A DNA stretch of 64,000 bases from Alistipes sp. (GTDB taxonomy: Bacteria; Bacteroidota; Bacteroidia; Bacteroidales; Rikenellaceae): positions 1-64,000 of the forward strand of contig JAGATC010000006.1 in the NCBI GenBank assembly GCA_017621455.1, written 5' to 3'. Below the pieces are notes generated by a model that saw nothing but the letters and a program-made list of their open reading frames with translations, ran no database searches and was not told where the DNA came from. Made by a program: the position numbers and the translations under genes. Shown piece by piece: positions 18,241 through 26,693 of the stretch (the stretch's first letter is position 1; each line of letters opens with the position of its first letter).

Positions 18241-18309
18241 TGTAACTTGCTGATAATCAATAAGATGAAAAACTTGTTATTTAATAGTTTGTAACATGTT
18301 GATTATCAG
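18241..18309 (+). promoter_or_regulatory. Tandem operator-like motifs upstream of lipoprotein 18433
   Basis: TGTAAC-N4-TGATWATCA occurs at 18241-18260 and 18290-18309, 49 bp apart, as upstream of the gene at 16691. The sequence between the motifs (GATGAAAAACTTGTTATTT) is also conserved. Confidence 0.6.
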
Positions 18310-18351
18310 TATAGTTTTGGGGCGAACGCGGAAAAACTTTCAGCCGAAAAA

Positions 18352-18383
18352 TTTGGTCGTGGCACCACTATAGGCTAACTTTG
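18352..18383 (+). promoter_or_regulatory. Promoter of the 18433-21785 lipoprotein operon
   Basis: TTTG at 18352-18355, 20 bp, TAACTTTG at 18376-18383, a consensus promoter. The leader is about 43 nt. Confidence 0.78.
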
Positions 18384-18432
18384 CATTACGAAAGGACGAG
18401 AAAATAGATATAAATAATAAAACAGAAGTACT

Positions 18433-19449
18433 ATGAGAACGAAAAATTTTTTCTATCTACTATTGGCGCTACCTCTAATGTTTGTGGCGTGCGAAAAGAG
18501 TAATGGCGATAAGGTCGACCCACCTACTCCCGACAGCTACGATGTGAGCTTGGAGGCGAAATACCTCTTGGTGGAGTATTGGGGCGATGAGTTTACCCCA
18601 GGCGTGGATAACTACTCGGTCATCATCGCCGAGAACGAGTTTCAGATGGATCTTGGCGGAGGGTCGCTCAGCGAGGGCTCATACTACTGCCTCGACCTAT
18701 ATGCTCCTGTCACCGAAGATGGCGAGCTTCCCGCAGGTACATACACTTTTGATACGACGGAGAGCTGTGCTGAGTGGACCATAGACGGCACAGTATGTGG
18801 CTTGATTATGGTTGACGCAGAGGGTAACTTTATTACCGACGAGGAGGGTGTCAGCTTTAGTGAGGCTACGCTCGTTGTTGAGAAGAACCGTGCCGAGCTA
18901 ACAGCCGTTATTGAGGGTAAGACGCACTACGTTACATTCTCGGGTAAGTTCGCAAAGATAGACTCTACGAATGAGGGTGGCGACGTAATTCGCTCTACAA
19001 CGCTTATAAACGATGTTACTATCGAGGGCGACAATGCAATGTTCGTAGCTGAGACTGGCGCGGTGGGTGCATATCTGTTTGTTATGGAGAACTACAGCGA
19101 TGAGGGCGCAGGCGATGGCGCGATGTTTATGCTCGAGATAGCGTTGGAGGAGGGTAGCACCTCAATCTCTGGAACGTATAGCGTGGAGGATGGTACATTA
19201 AATATAGGTACGTACGATGCCTACGGTATGTGGGGCTCGTGGTACTTCGACACCGTGGATGGAGAGCTGGGACAGTGGTATGCAGCCATTCATAGTGGCT
19301 CGGTGACATTCACTCAGGAGGGCGACACCTGCGCTATGACACTCGACTGTAGCGACGAGGAGGGTTACTCTATTAGGGCTACGCTAAGCGGCATGCTCGT
19401 TTCGGATAGCTATGTCCCCGAGGCTTTTGTGTGCACTCTTAACCGATAG
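18433..19449 (+). CDS. Lipoprotein with two beta-rich repeats, unknown function
   Basis: 338 residues with lipobox (FVAC, Cys20) and acidic linker. The mature part looks like two related beta domains (about 38-178 and 185-335). Each runs from a Y-rich strand pair through a G.Y.....GT/GS motif to a terminal strand with SG(K/M). The same layout recurs in the lipoproteins at 21933 and 33358, so they may belong to one unnamed Bacteroidales family. It is the first of four lipoprotein genes spaced by 8, 13 and 11 bp, which probably act together at the cell surface. Confidence 0.85.
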   Translation: MRTKNFFYLLLALPLMFVACEKSNGDKVDPPTPDSYDVSLEAKYLLVEYWGDEFTPGVDNYSVIIAENEFQMDLGGGSLSEGSYYCLDLYAPVTEDGELPAGTYTFDTTESCAEWTIDGTVCGLIMVDAEGNFITDEEGVSFSEATLVVEKNRAELTAVIEGKTHYVTFSGKFAKIDSTNEGGDVIRSTTLINDVTIEGDNAMFVAETGAVGAYLFVMENYSDEGAGDGAMFMLEIALEEGSTSISGTYSVEDGTLNIGTYDAYGMWGSWYFDTVDGELGQWYAAIHSGSVTFTQEGDTCAMTLDCSDEEGYSIRATLSGMLVSDSYVPEAFVCTLNR

Positions 19450-19457
19450 GCTGGGCT

Positions 19458-20630
19458 ATGAGAAACTTTCTGCTATGCCTTATGGCGGCGCTGGCATTGA
19501 CATCGTGCGATAAGGAAAAGGATATTACTAATAACGTCGATGACACTGTTATTAAAGACTACTTTGGCGAGGTGGTAGAGATTGAGGTCGATGAGACCAA
19601 CGTGACTATTCTTGCCACCATGCCTCGTATGACCGTTGACGGCTACGATAACCCCAAGGCGAAAATCAAGCTCGGCTACGAGGCACGCATGGGCGAGATG
19701 GTAGGCGAGGAGCAGTTCGAGAGCGAGTATGGCATACGTAACGGCTTGGTGGTGTTCAAGCTCTATAAGCTCGCCCCAATGACCGAGTATGCAGCACGCA
19801 TCTATATCGAGGATGAACGCTACGACTACTCGGCTGCGAGTGAGGATTTTACGTTCGGAACAGCCAAGAGGGACCCAAAGTGTGAATTTGACTACGACCT
19901 TAATATAGAGCCTCGTGGCCTGTTCGCAACGATAACCCTTGACAATATGAGCTATACTGCCGATGGTGAGCCTCATCCACTACGAAGCATTGAGTTTGCG
20001 TATCGTAGATATGGATACAATAATGAAGAGCGTGTAAAGGTGGAGTACGATGCCGAGGATATTGTCGATGGGCGATTGGTTATGGAGCTGCCGGCTCAGG
20101 GTCATGACTACCTTGCCTATTCAACAATGTACCAGTACTCCATAAGAGTATTGCCCGAGCAGAGTCTCATCCCTGAGGAGCCTGTGTATGACGATGTAGT
20201 GATGATGGGTGACTTTACCACATCTAACGCAGAGATAGAGGTTGACTTCTCAACGCCTCTGCTCTCACTTGAGATATTTGATGAACTGGATGGTGTAGAG
20301 AATGTGGGCGACAGCCGCATTACTGCAAAGGTTGACAAGGTGGATATCTTCTACGATGGCGTGGCGTCGGAGGATTATAACCCCGAATATCGCAGATACG
20401 ACGAGGCCGTTAAGCTATGCTATCGCAAAAAGGGTAGCGAGGAGTGGATGTCCCGTGATATGGCTAAAACTGAGGAGGGTGGCTTCGAGGCAAGATTTAT
20501 AGTCGACAACCCCGAGTCGGACACCATATATGAGGTGTGCGTAGTGGTCTATGCAGGAAGCGACCGCAGTGTAGGACACTACTCCGATATTGCTGAGATT
20601 AACGTAAGACCATCATCGGTAAATCAGTAA
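19458..20630 (+). CDS. Lipoprotein with fibronectin type III-like domains
   Basis: 390 residues with lipobox (LTSC, Cys17) followed by DKEKD. At least two segments have the FN3-type pattern ending in L.P.TEYA.RIYI / ESDTIYEVCVVVYA, where a conserved Leu/Tyr core precedes the final strands. No catalytic motif is seen; a structural or ligand-binding surface role is likely. Second gene of the operon. Confidence 0.8.
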   Translation: MRNFLLCLMAALALTSCDKEKDITNNVDDTVIKDYFGEVVEIEVDETNVTILATMPRMTVDGYDNPKAKIKLGYEARMGEMVGEEQFESEYGIRNGLVVFKLYKLAPMTEYAARIYIEDERYDYSAASEDFTFGTAKRDPKCEFDYDLNIEPRGLFATITLDNMSYTADGEPHPLRSIEFAYRRYGYNNEERVKVEYDAEDIVDGRLVMELPAQGHDYLAYSTMYQYSIRVLPEQSLIPEEPVYDDVVMMGDFTTSNAEIEVDFSTPLLSLEIFDELDGVENVGDSRITAKVDKVDIFYDGVASEDYNPEYRRYDEAVKLCYRKKGSEEWMSRDMAKTEEGGFEARFIVDNPESDTIYEVCVVVYAGSDRSVGHYSDIAEINVRPSSVNQ

Positions 20631-20643
20631 CAAACTGCAAATT

Positions 20644-21342
20644 ATGAGACGATTAGTTATATCAGTCGCTGTGTTGGCTTTGGCCCTACCTCTCTCGTCG
20701 TGCGAGCAGATACTGCTATCACCTTTTAAGAAGTGGGGCGATAGGGTTGAGGAGCGACGCGAGAAGCGTACGGTACACCCCTTTGAACTCTTCCTAACAA
20801 CCACAGAGCCCGAGTTGGATTATCTGCGTTTCTATGGCGAGAGCCAGGATGTTAAGTCCTCCTTTGACCCCACGCCGAGCGATTGGTTTGAGCTATCGTC
20901 TACACCCAACGATGCTTTTAGATTCTCCTTGGAGGGAAGATATGCCGAGTTTGCTGATAACACCTACTGCACGGTAGATATCTATCTTAACCAGACCGAA
21001 GGGGTGCCGTTTAAGCTTAACACCAAATACCATTTCGGCGATGTGGCCGGTAGAAAGCTCGATGGGTACGTATTGGATGATAGCTTTATGGAGCTATGGC
21101 TGGTGAACTACAACGACAAGGATATTAGGCAGTGGGATTTCCTCTCTACCTATGGTTGGATTGAGTTTGCCGCGCTTGGCTCAAATCCCGAGAGCAACAA
21201 CCCCTTTGTCTACGATGGCGCTTCGGTTATCGATGCTAAGTTCTACTTTGAGACCGTTGACCAAGAGACAGGCAAACTCTTGCTACGTGCCGAGGATTGC
21301 TTGTTTAGAAACTGCTGGGGTAGTGCCTACGTGCAGGAATAA
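20644..21342 (+). CDS. Lipoprotein of unknown function
   Basis: 232 residues with a clear signal peptide and lipobox (LSSC, Cys20). The region after the Cys is basic and helical (KKWGDRVEERREKR), unlike the acidic linkers of its neighbours, followed by a mixed beta domain rich in aromatic residues. No family is recognised. Third gene of the operon. Confidence 0.8.
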   Translation: MRRLVISVAVLALALPLSSCEQILLSPFKKWGDRVEERREKRTVHPFELFLTTTEPELDYLRFYGESQDVKSSFDPTPSDWFELSSTPNDAFRFSLEGRYAEFADNTYCTVDIYLNQTEGVPFKLNTKYHFGDVAGRKLDGYVLDDSFMELWLVNYNDKDIRQWDFLSTYGWIEFAALGSNPESNNPFVYDGASVIDAKFYFETVDQETGKLLLRAEDCLFRNCWGSAYVQE

Positions 21343-21353
21343 CACTTGATGCT

Positions 21354-21785
21354 ATGAAGAGATTTTCTATTTTGCTGATATGTATGGCCGTGGCTCTGTT
21401 TGCTACGTCTTGTATGGGAACGGCCTATTATGAGGCATATCCCTCTCCTACTACGAGCCTCGATATAGCACCAGAGGGCGATACGCTTCGACTAAAACTC
21501 GTGGAGTGGGAGTGGAGTCACACCACACGTTTTGAGCCTGGCGTGATGCCGAAACACTATAGGTATCGCATTGTTGAGGATGGTGTTACGGGTGCGGAGT
21601 CCGAAGATCAAACCTATGAGAGTCAGATGTTCCTCTTCGATGCCAACCGCACTGGTGCAACAAAGCGGTATCGTATCGACGTAAAGATTGCCGAGGATTA
21701 CCACGACGGTCGGAGAGGCTGCCGACCCTACGACAAGTTCGGCAACTGGCATACTGTCTACAACCTTAAGCAGGAGAGCCTGTAG
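21354..21785 (+). CDS. Small lipoprotein of unknown function
   Basis: 143 residues with lipobox (ATSC, Cys20). The mature domain of about 120 residues appears to be a single beta sandwich (RYRIV..., KRYRIDVKIAEDY). Last gene of the 18433-21785 operon, so it may be a small partner of the larger lipoproteins. No family is recognised. Confidence 0.78.
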   Translation: MKRFSILLICMAVALFATSCMGTAYYEAYPSPTTSLDIAPEGDTLRLKLVEWEWSHTTRFEPGVMPKHYRYRIVEDGVTGAESEDQTYESQMFLFDANRTGATKRYRIDVKIAEDYHDGRRGCRPYDKFGNWHTVYNLKQESL

Positions 21786-21803
21786 TGCCAAAATGGGAAA
21801 AAA

Positions 21804-21858
21804 TACCCCTCCTCGTGAATTTTCTTGCCAAAAATTTGGAAAATTCACGGGGGGGGTA
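21804..21858. repeat. Inverted repeat around the -33 element
   Basis: A left arm (TACCCCTCCTCGTGAATTTTC shortened: TACCCC...GAATTTTC, 21804-21824) and a right arm (GAAAATTCACGGGG..., 21839-21858) pair over about 20 bp with one mismatch and one bulge. The 14-bp loop contains the TTTG. The right arm includes the G8 tract. Confidence 0.7.
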
Positions 21859-21864
21859 AATTTG
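21835..21864 (+). promoter_or_regulatory. Promoter of lipoprotein 21933, with a G8 tract in the spacer
   Basis: TTTG at 21835-21838 and TAAATTTG at 21857-21864 are separated by 18 bp, of which the last eight are G (21849-21856). The spacing is at or below the usual 19-21 bp, so gain or loss of G would change promoter strength. Confidence 0.6.
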
Positions 21865-21932
21865 TAGGCGATTATTTGTCAATACAATAGAGCAACATAC
21901 AGATTAAATATGAACCAATAAATTGTAGAGCT

Positions 21933-23423
21933 ATGAGAAAGTTATTCTATGCAATGTGCACGCTACTTGTGGGAGGTGCTATCCTATCGGTAGGTTGCGA
22001 GCAATCCCCCGAAGAGGGACAGACAGGACTCAGCGTGAAGGTTGAAGTCGAGCAGACGGATCTATCTTCAATATCGTTTACCATCAGCTCGACCGATGCC
22101 ACTGAGGTGCGATGGCTTGTCACCGAGGCCTCAGAGGGTATGTGCGATGCCGAGAAGGTGTTGGAGTCGGGTCAGCTATCGCAGGTAAATGCCGATTATG
22201 TAGTTAAGGCAAATAACCTTGAGAGCGACACTACATATCTTATTGCGGTGGCTGCAAGGAATGGCGAGAGTGTTGCCATCGACTATGAGATTGTTAGCAC
22301 CAAGTCTAAATACCACAATGAGGTGGCCCTCGACTTCTCGTTTGTGCGCCGCCTGCTCGACGAGGAGTATGCCGATAGCGATTTCGCACTCTTCTTTACG
22401 GATGTGGAGCCAGAGTATGAGCTCACGCTTGTGTTTACTGCCGAGGGTAGCGAGATGCTTCCCGAGGGAGAGTACTCAACAGAGGGTGGCGTAAATGCCA
22501 ACATCGATGCTAAGAGGTCGTTCCTCAGCTTCACGAATGGCGATGAGCCCATCTATTTCGATAAGATTGAGGCGTGGGTTAGAACTTCCGACCCTGGATA
22601 TGAGGATTACTACCATATCGACGTAGAACTATATGCGGGCGATGTTCATTACACACTCCTTATACGTGACTTTGTTGGCAATATGCCTTTCTGCGACATA
22701 TCTAATATGGTGATTGGCTTCCCTGTAATCCGCGAGAGCGAGGATGGCAAGCGTGCTACGATAATCTTCCATACCGAGGATGAGAAGGTGACATTTGTTG
22801 CCGAGACATATCTGCGTAACCCCGAGAAGGAGTATCTGATGCCTGGCCAGTATACGGTAAAGGGTGGTGACGGAGGCTTCGTTGCTGGTGATATCGATGC
22901 AAACAACTCTTGGTTTATTGCCAACGGTTACTTCGGTATGTTGGCAAGTGGCACCATGAATATCTCGATTAACAACGATTGTGACTACGTCTTTGTCGTA
23001 GACATCGTCGATGAGCTTGGCCGCGAGATAAAGTTTGAGTATAGCGGTTATATCCCAATGATGAACTTCGACCGCAGGTTTGCTCTACAGGGCATCACAC
23101 TTACCGAGCCAGAGAGTGGTCGCTACCTCTTCGAGTTTAGTGGCCCATACTCGCTCTCGTTCGAAGTTTATGCAGATAACCTTGTAGATGGTGTCTACTA
23201 CATCTTGGATGCCGACGAGGCACAAGGAGCCTATATTGATAAATCATCGTTGAGCTTCAGCTCTGCAACTGAGGGCGATATAGCGATAAAGGGCGGTAAG
23301 ATGAGCATCGTCGAACTCGATGATGACTATGTGGAGCTCTCCTTCGAATTGCTCGCCGAAGAGGACTACCTTATCTGGCGTGGAGTATATATAGGAGAGA
23401 TAGGAAACTTAAAATACGAATAG
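21933..23423 (+). CDS. Large lipoprotein with FN3-like N-terminus and repeated beta modules
   Basis: 496 residues with lipobox (SVGC, Cys22) followed by EQSPEEGQ. Residues about 35-120 form an FN3-like domain (ESDTTYLIAVAARNG). The rest comprises two or three beta modules, each with a (M/L)PEG(E)Y or MPGQYTV turn and a closing strand, comparable to those in the 18433 protein. Surface exposure is likely from the acidic start of the mature protein. It has its own promoter containing a G8 tract, so expression may vary between cells. Function unknown. Confidence 0.85.
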   Translation: MRKLFYAMCTLLVGGAILSVGCEQSPEEGQTGLSVKVEVEQTDLSSISFTISSTDATEVRWLVTEASEGMCDAEKVLESGQLSQVNADYVVKANNLESDTTYLIAVAARNGESVAIDYEIVSTKSKYHNEVALDFSFVRRLLDEEYADSDFALFFTDVEPEYELTLVFTAEGSEMLPEGEYSTEGGVNANIDAKRSFLSFTNGDEPIYFDKIEAWVRTSDPGYEDYYHIDVELYAGDVHYTLLIRDFVGNMPFCDISNMVIGFPVIRESEDGKRATIIFHTEDEKVTFVAETYLRNPEKEYLMPGQYTVKGGDGGFVAGDIDANNSWFIANGYFGMLASGTMNISINNDCDYVFVVDIVDELGREIKFEYSGYIPMMNFDRRFALQGITLTEPESGRYLFEFSGPYSLSFEVYADNLVDGVYYILDADEAQGAYIDKSSLSFSSATEGDIAIKGGKMSIVELDDDYVELSFELLAEEDYLIWRGVYIGEIGNLKYE

Positions 23424-23431
23424 AGTAAATG

Positions 23432-23468
23432 GCAAGGGGCTGGCTCAAAATATTGAGGCCAGCCCTTA
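23432..23468. terminator. Convergent terminator
   Basis: A stem of about 12 bp (AAGGGGCTGGCTC pairing with GAGGCCAGCCCTT, one bulge) lies between convergent genes and can serve both strands. Confidence 0.7.
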
Positions 23469-23753
23469 TCTTGGCTCGATATACTCTCGTAGTGTCTCGA
23501 CATAGTCGCTAAATGCCTTGCGCCCCACTTCGGTTAGGCGGCACGTGGTGCGCGGCATCTTACCCCTAAAGCCCTTATCTACGTCGATATATCCCGCCTT
23601 TTGCAGCTTGTCTATCTGCACGCTGAGGTTACCTGCCGTCGCCCCTGTCTCCTTGCGGATATAGACAAAGTCAGCCTCCTCGACACCTACGAGTATCGAT
23701 ACTATGGCGAGGCGTAGCTCGGAGTGAAGCAGTGGGTTGAGTGGCTTAAGCAT
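23466..23753 (-). CDS. Winged-helix transcriptional regulator
   Basis: A 95-residue single-domain DNA-binding protein of the MarR/ArsR-like HTH_34 type. The recognition helix falls in GATAGNLSVQIDKLQKAGYI, followed by the wing (KGFRGKMPRTTCRLTEVG). It overlaps the upstream membrane-protein gene by 8 bp and is the last gene of a three-gene operon (24608 to 23466). In Bacteroidetes this regulator type is often paired with small membrane proteins; its target here is unknown, possibly its own operon. Confidence 0.85.
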   Translation of the reverse strand: MLKPLNPLLHSELRLAIVSILVGVEEADFVYIRKETGATAGNLSVQIDKLQKAGYIDVDKGFRGKMPRTTCRLTEVGRKAFSDYVETLREYIEPR

Positions 23754-24390
23754 GTCTTGCGCGGTTGTATAGTATATGTCCCGGTATGACCATCATCACC
23801 AAGAACACAACTGCAAAGATAACCAATTCTATGTAATAAATAGCCTCCACGTGTGTAATTCCACTCTCACGTAGCGCCGTCGCATACTCGCGCAATAGAA
23901 GATGCCCTGCGGGGATAAGCAGCGAGAGTACCATGCCAGCTATTCCCGCTACGGTAAGCACCCTGTGTTGACATATCTTGCCCGTTATCACCGTACCCAT
24001 GCCCATAAGCATAGCGGTGAGAAAGAGTATGTTTGCGCCATATACGAGTGCCGCAATAAAGGCCATGCCAAACGAGAGGCCAAAGACCATCCATACGGCA
24101 CTTATGCTGCGGTCTACATACGACTTGGGGCGCGCCACACCTGCACGGCGGTTGAGGATGAGGGTGCCAATGCCACCAACAATGGGTATTAGCCACCATG
24201 CCCATAAGCATAGATGCATGGGTAGGTGTAGAAGTTGCGCCACGTACTCAAAAAGTGAGACTATTACGGTGGTGTAGCCCCATAGTAGGAAGTATTTGCC
24301 ACTCTCGTTGTCGATATGCGCCGAGGTGTCGGCAATCATCTTCGATATAATCTCAAGGCTACGATGCTCGTCAATTTGCTGCTCTCTCAT
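23746..24390 (-). CDS. Membrane protein of unknown function
   Basis: 214 residues. A soluble N-terminal helix (MREQQIDEHRSLEIISKMI) precedes about five or six membrane segments starting at residue 34. The protein is flanked by a 2TM protein and a winged-helix regulator in one operon. Such trios occur in Bacteroidetes, but no transport or catalytic motif can be seen. Function unknown. Confidence 0.8.
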   Translation of the reverse strand: MREQQIDEHRSLEIISKMIADTSAHIDNESGKYFLLWGYTTVIVSLFEYVAQLLHLPMHLCLWAWWLIPIVGGIGTLILNRRAGVARPKSYVDRSISAVWMVFGLSFGMAFIAALVYGANILFLTAMLMGMGTVITGKICQHRVLTVAGIAGMVLSLLIPAGHLLLREYATALRESGITHVEAIYYIELVIFAVVFLVMMVIPGHILYNRARHA

Positions 24391-24392
24391 GG

Positions 24393-24608
24393 CTACTCCT
24401 CCTCTTTAGTGTTGCGCTTCACCACGGCGTAGTCGATGACGTCGTATAGCAGGCCTGCAGCAAGACCCAACGTCGCCCATAATCCCCAGTTCAAGCCTGG
24501 CGTGGCGAGGTAGTTGACAAGTAGTATAATCGCACAAGTTAGCGCGGTGTGCAGACATCGGCGCTGAAGCTGCGCCTTGGCTGGTAGCTGTTTAATTCTC
24601 TCCTCCAT
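24393..24608 (-). CDS. 2TM domain protein
   Basis: 71 residues with two membrane helices (CAIILLVNYLA and LWATLGLAAGLLYDVIDYAV) and charged ends, in keeping with the small 2TM family (PF13239). I start at the ATG 24606-24608; longer readings would run through the repeat island and past the consensus promoter at 24637-24668. First gene of the operon with the membrane protein and the regulator. Confidence 0.78.
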   Translation of the reverse strand: MEERIKQLPAKAQLQRRCLHTALTCAIILLVNYLATPGLNWGLWATLGLAAGLLYDVIDYAVVKRNTKEEE

Positions 24609-24636
24609 AGTTTTTGGCTTATTAAGTTTTCTGGTG

Positions 24637-24668
24637 CAAATATAAACAAGTTTACAAAATAAACCAAA
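24637..24668 (-). promoter_or_regulatory. Promoter of the 24608-23466 operon
   Basis: On the minus strand TTTG (24668-24665), 20 bp, TATATTTG (24644-24637), an exact consensus promoter ending 29 bp before the ATG. Confidence 0.8.
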
Positions 24669-24701
24669 TATTTTCAGGGAATTTTTTCGCCCGCAGTGTT
24701 T

Positions 24702-25050
24702 GCGGGTATTATTTTTAATACCCGCATCGGAGAGGGGAGTTACTCGATCAACTGCGTCATTGCGAGGGCTTTGCCCGTGGCAATCTAAAGAGATCCCCAC
24801 GTCGCTTCGCTCCTCGGGGTGACGGGCTCGTGTCTCTGCGACCCTTTGTTTGCGGGTATATAAAAGTATACCCACATCGGAGTGGGGCTTTTGTCTCGCA
24901 CTCTCTGTCATTCTGAACGTAGTGAAAAATCTCCCGGAGAGCACAGCCTTCAACCACCGATGAAACCTCGAGATCTTTCGCTACGCTCAAGATGACACTG
25001 TTAATGTCCCGATTATCAGATTCTTCGCTATGCTCAGAATGACTTAGTTA
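24702..25050. repeat. Island of short palindromic intergenic repeats
   Basis: A gene-free stretch made of elements also present at 42120-43140. Two hairpins of the type GCGGGTATTA-TTTT-TAATACCCGC lie at 24702-24725 and (variant) 24852-24875. Around 24757-24787 is a unit starting CATTGCGAGGGCTTTGCC, then a CCCCACGTCGCTTCGCTCC unit, and copies of TCATTCTGAACGTAGTGAA and TTCTTCGCTATGCTCAGAA. These look like REP-type elements; no transposase is near. Confidence 0.85.
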
Positions 25051-25095
25051 GCGAAGTCATGACTCTTTACTCTTTCATCTTTGCTCTTTTGACCC

Positions 25096-25605
25096 TCACT
25101 GCTTTACCCAGATTAGTTTGTCGGTGTCGTAGCCGCGGTTGCGGGCAAGCGTAAGGATGTGCTCGATAGTGGCATCGGGTAGTTGCGGTGTGCGCGATAG
25201 TATCCACAGATACTTCGGCGAACTACTGCCGACCAGCACCCAGTCGTAGTCGGGACCTATGGCCATGATGTTATAGTCGGAGTAGAAGAACAAGAAGAAC
25301 GACACGCGCAGCTGTCCAGGGCGCTTACCCGCCTTAGCCTTGCCGTCCGAGACCTTGAGAAGCCCCGTCTTAGAGTTTACGCCGCTATTACGCACCGTAA
25401 TTTTGCCATTAGGTTGCAGCGTGTAGGTGGCCTCGCAGCGCTCTAAGTTACGCTCGAAGCGGTGGTCGTAGCGTGCAATCTCGTACCAGCGACCCATATA
25501 TCGCTCGGTGTCGAAGTTGCTAACGGTAGAGGTGTCGATACGCTGTGCGTGGCACGATGTTGCCATAAGGATAATTGCTGACATAATAGTGTACAGTTGT
25601 CTCAT
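25096..25605 (-). CDS. blc: Lipocalin family protein (Blc-like)
   Basis: A 169-residue outer-membrane-type lipocalin with signal peptide and lipobox-like ATSC (Cys18). The lipocalin signature is clear (ERYMGRWYEIARYDHRFER), as are the later LVGSSSPKYLWILSRTP strand and the C-terminal helix. Blc proteins bind fatty acids or lysophospholipids and act in envelope stress. I start at 25603-25605 (MRQLYTIMSAI), since the upstream extension is not a signal peptide. Divergent from purC. Confidence 0.9.
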   Translation of the reverse strand: MRQLYTIMSAIILMATSCHAQRIDTSTVSNFDTERYMGRWYEIARYDHRFERNLERCEATYTLQPNGKITVRNSGVNSKTGLLKVSDGKAKAGKRPGQLRVSFFLFFYSDYNIMAIGPDYDWVLVGSSSPKYLWILSRTPQLPDATIEHILTLARNRGYDTDKLIWVKQ

Positions 25606-25661
25606 AATAGATAGATGTTTCCTGTGCCTGAAGCATAGATAGTGCCAACCGATAATCGGAA

Positions 25662-25693
25662 TTTGCATTTTTGGCTAAAACGTGTTATCTTTG
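25662..25693 (+). promoter_or_regulatory. purC promoter
   Basis: TTTG at 25662-25665, 20 bp, TATCTTTG at 25686-25693: exact consensus. The leader is about 32 nt. Confidence 0.82.
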
Positions 25694-25730
25694 TAGATTA
25701 GAAACGAAAAAATCTAAAAACATACATACT

Positions 25731-26675
25731 ATGAAAGCTATTGTTAAGAACGATTTTCAGTTCGAGGGCCAGAAGGGTCACTATGTAGGTAAGGTGCGTG
25801 ACGTCTACAACATCAACGACGACTACCTCGTAATGGTGGTGTCGGACCGTATCTCGGCATTCGATGTGGTACTACCCAAGGGTATCCCATTCAAGGGTCA
25901 GGTGCTTAACCAGATTGCTGCTAAGTTCCTCGACGCTACTGCCGACATTCTGCCCAACTGGAAGATTGCCGTTCCCGACCCTATGGTTACCGTAGGTCAC
26001 CGCTGCGAGCCATACAAGGTGGAGATGGTCATCCGTGGCTACCTCTCGGGTCATGCTTGGAGAGAGTATAAGGCAGGCAAGCGCGAGATTTGCGGCGTGG
26101 CTATGCCCGACGGCATGGTTGAGAATCAGCGCTTCCCCGAGCCTATCATTACCCCCACAACTAAGGCCGATGAGGGTCACGACGAGGATATTTCGAAGGA
26201 GGAGATCATCGCCCAGGGCCTTGTATCGCGTGAGGAGTATGAGCAGCTTGAGGCATACACACGCGCTATCTTTAAGCGCGGTACGGAGATTGCTGCCAAG
26301 ATGGGCCTTATCCTTGTAGACACGAAGTATGAGTTCGGCAAGAAGAACGGCACCATATACCTTATGGATGAGATTCATACACCCGACTCATCGCGTTACT
26401 TCTACATGGATGGCTACGAGGAGCGTCAGGCTAAGGGCGAGAAGCAGAAGCAGCTATCTAAGGAGTTTGTGCGTGAGTGGCTTATGGAGAATGGCTTCCA
26501 GGGTCAGGAGGGTCAGCAGGTGCCCGAGATGACCAAGGAGGTGGTAAATGGTATCACGGAGCGCTATATCGAGCTATATGAGGCAGTTACGGGCGAGAAG
26601 TTCGTGCGTGCAGAGTCTGACGATGTTGAGAAGCGCATCTACGACAACGTATCGGCATACCTCAAGACGCTGTAA
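25731..26675 (+). CDS. purC: SAICAR synthetase (phosphoribosylaminoimidazole-succinocarboxamide synthase)
   Basis: Step seven of purine synthesis: CAIR plus aspartate and ATP gives SAICAR. Seen are KGKVRDVY-like [11 protein letters not shown] at the N-terminus, [12 protein letters not shown], the [12 protein letters not shown] loop and the [14 protein letters not shown] motif. 314 residues, the longer form common outside Enterobacteria. The start is the ATG at 25731; the consensus promoter lies just before it. Monocistronic, with a strong terminator. Confidence 0.96.
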   Translation: MKAIVKNDFQFEGQKGHYVGKVRDVYNINDDYLVMVVSDRISAFDVVLPKGIPFKGQVLNQIAAKFLDATADILPNWKIAVPDPMVTVGHRCEPYKVEMVIRGYLSGHAWREYKAGKREICGVAMPDGMVENQRFPEPIITPTTKADEGHDEDISKEEIIAQGLVSREEYEQLEAYTRAIFKRGTEIAAKMGLILVDTKYEFGKKNGTIYLMDEIHTPDSSRYFYMDGYEERQAKGEKQKQLSKEFVREWLMENGFQGQEGQQVPEMTKEVVNGITERYIELYEAVTGEKFVRAESDDVEKRIYDNVSAYLKTL

Positions 26676-26693
26676 TTGATTGAACTATAAATA

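Noticed and set aside
21804..21858. Invertible promoter (inverton)
   Set aside because: The inverted arms are separated by only about 14 bp, too short for site-specific inversion; slippage at G8 is the better hypothesis.
24609..24953. N-terminal extension of the 2TM protein
   Set aside because: The extension reads through the repeat island and past an exact promoter; the ATG at 24606-24608 is the better start.
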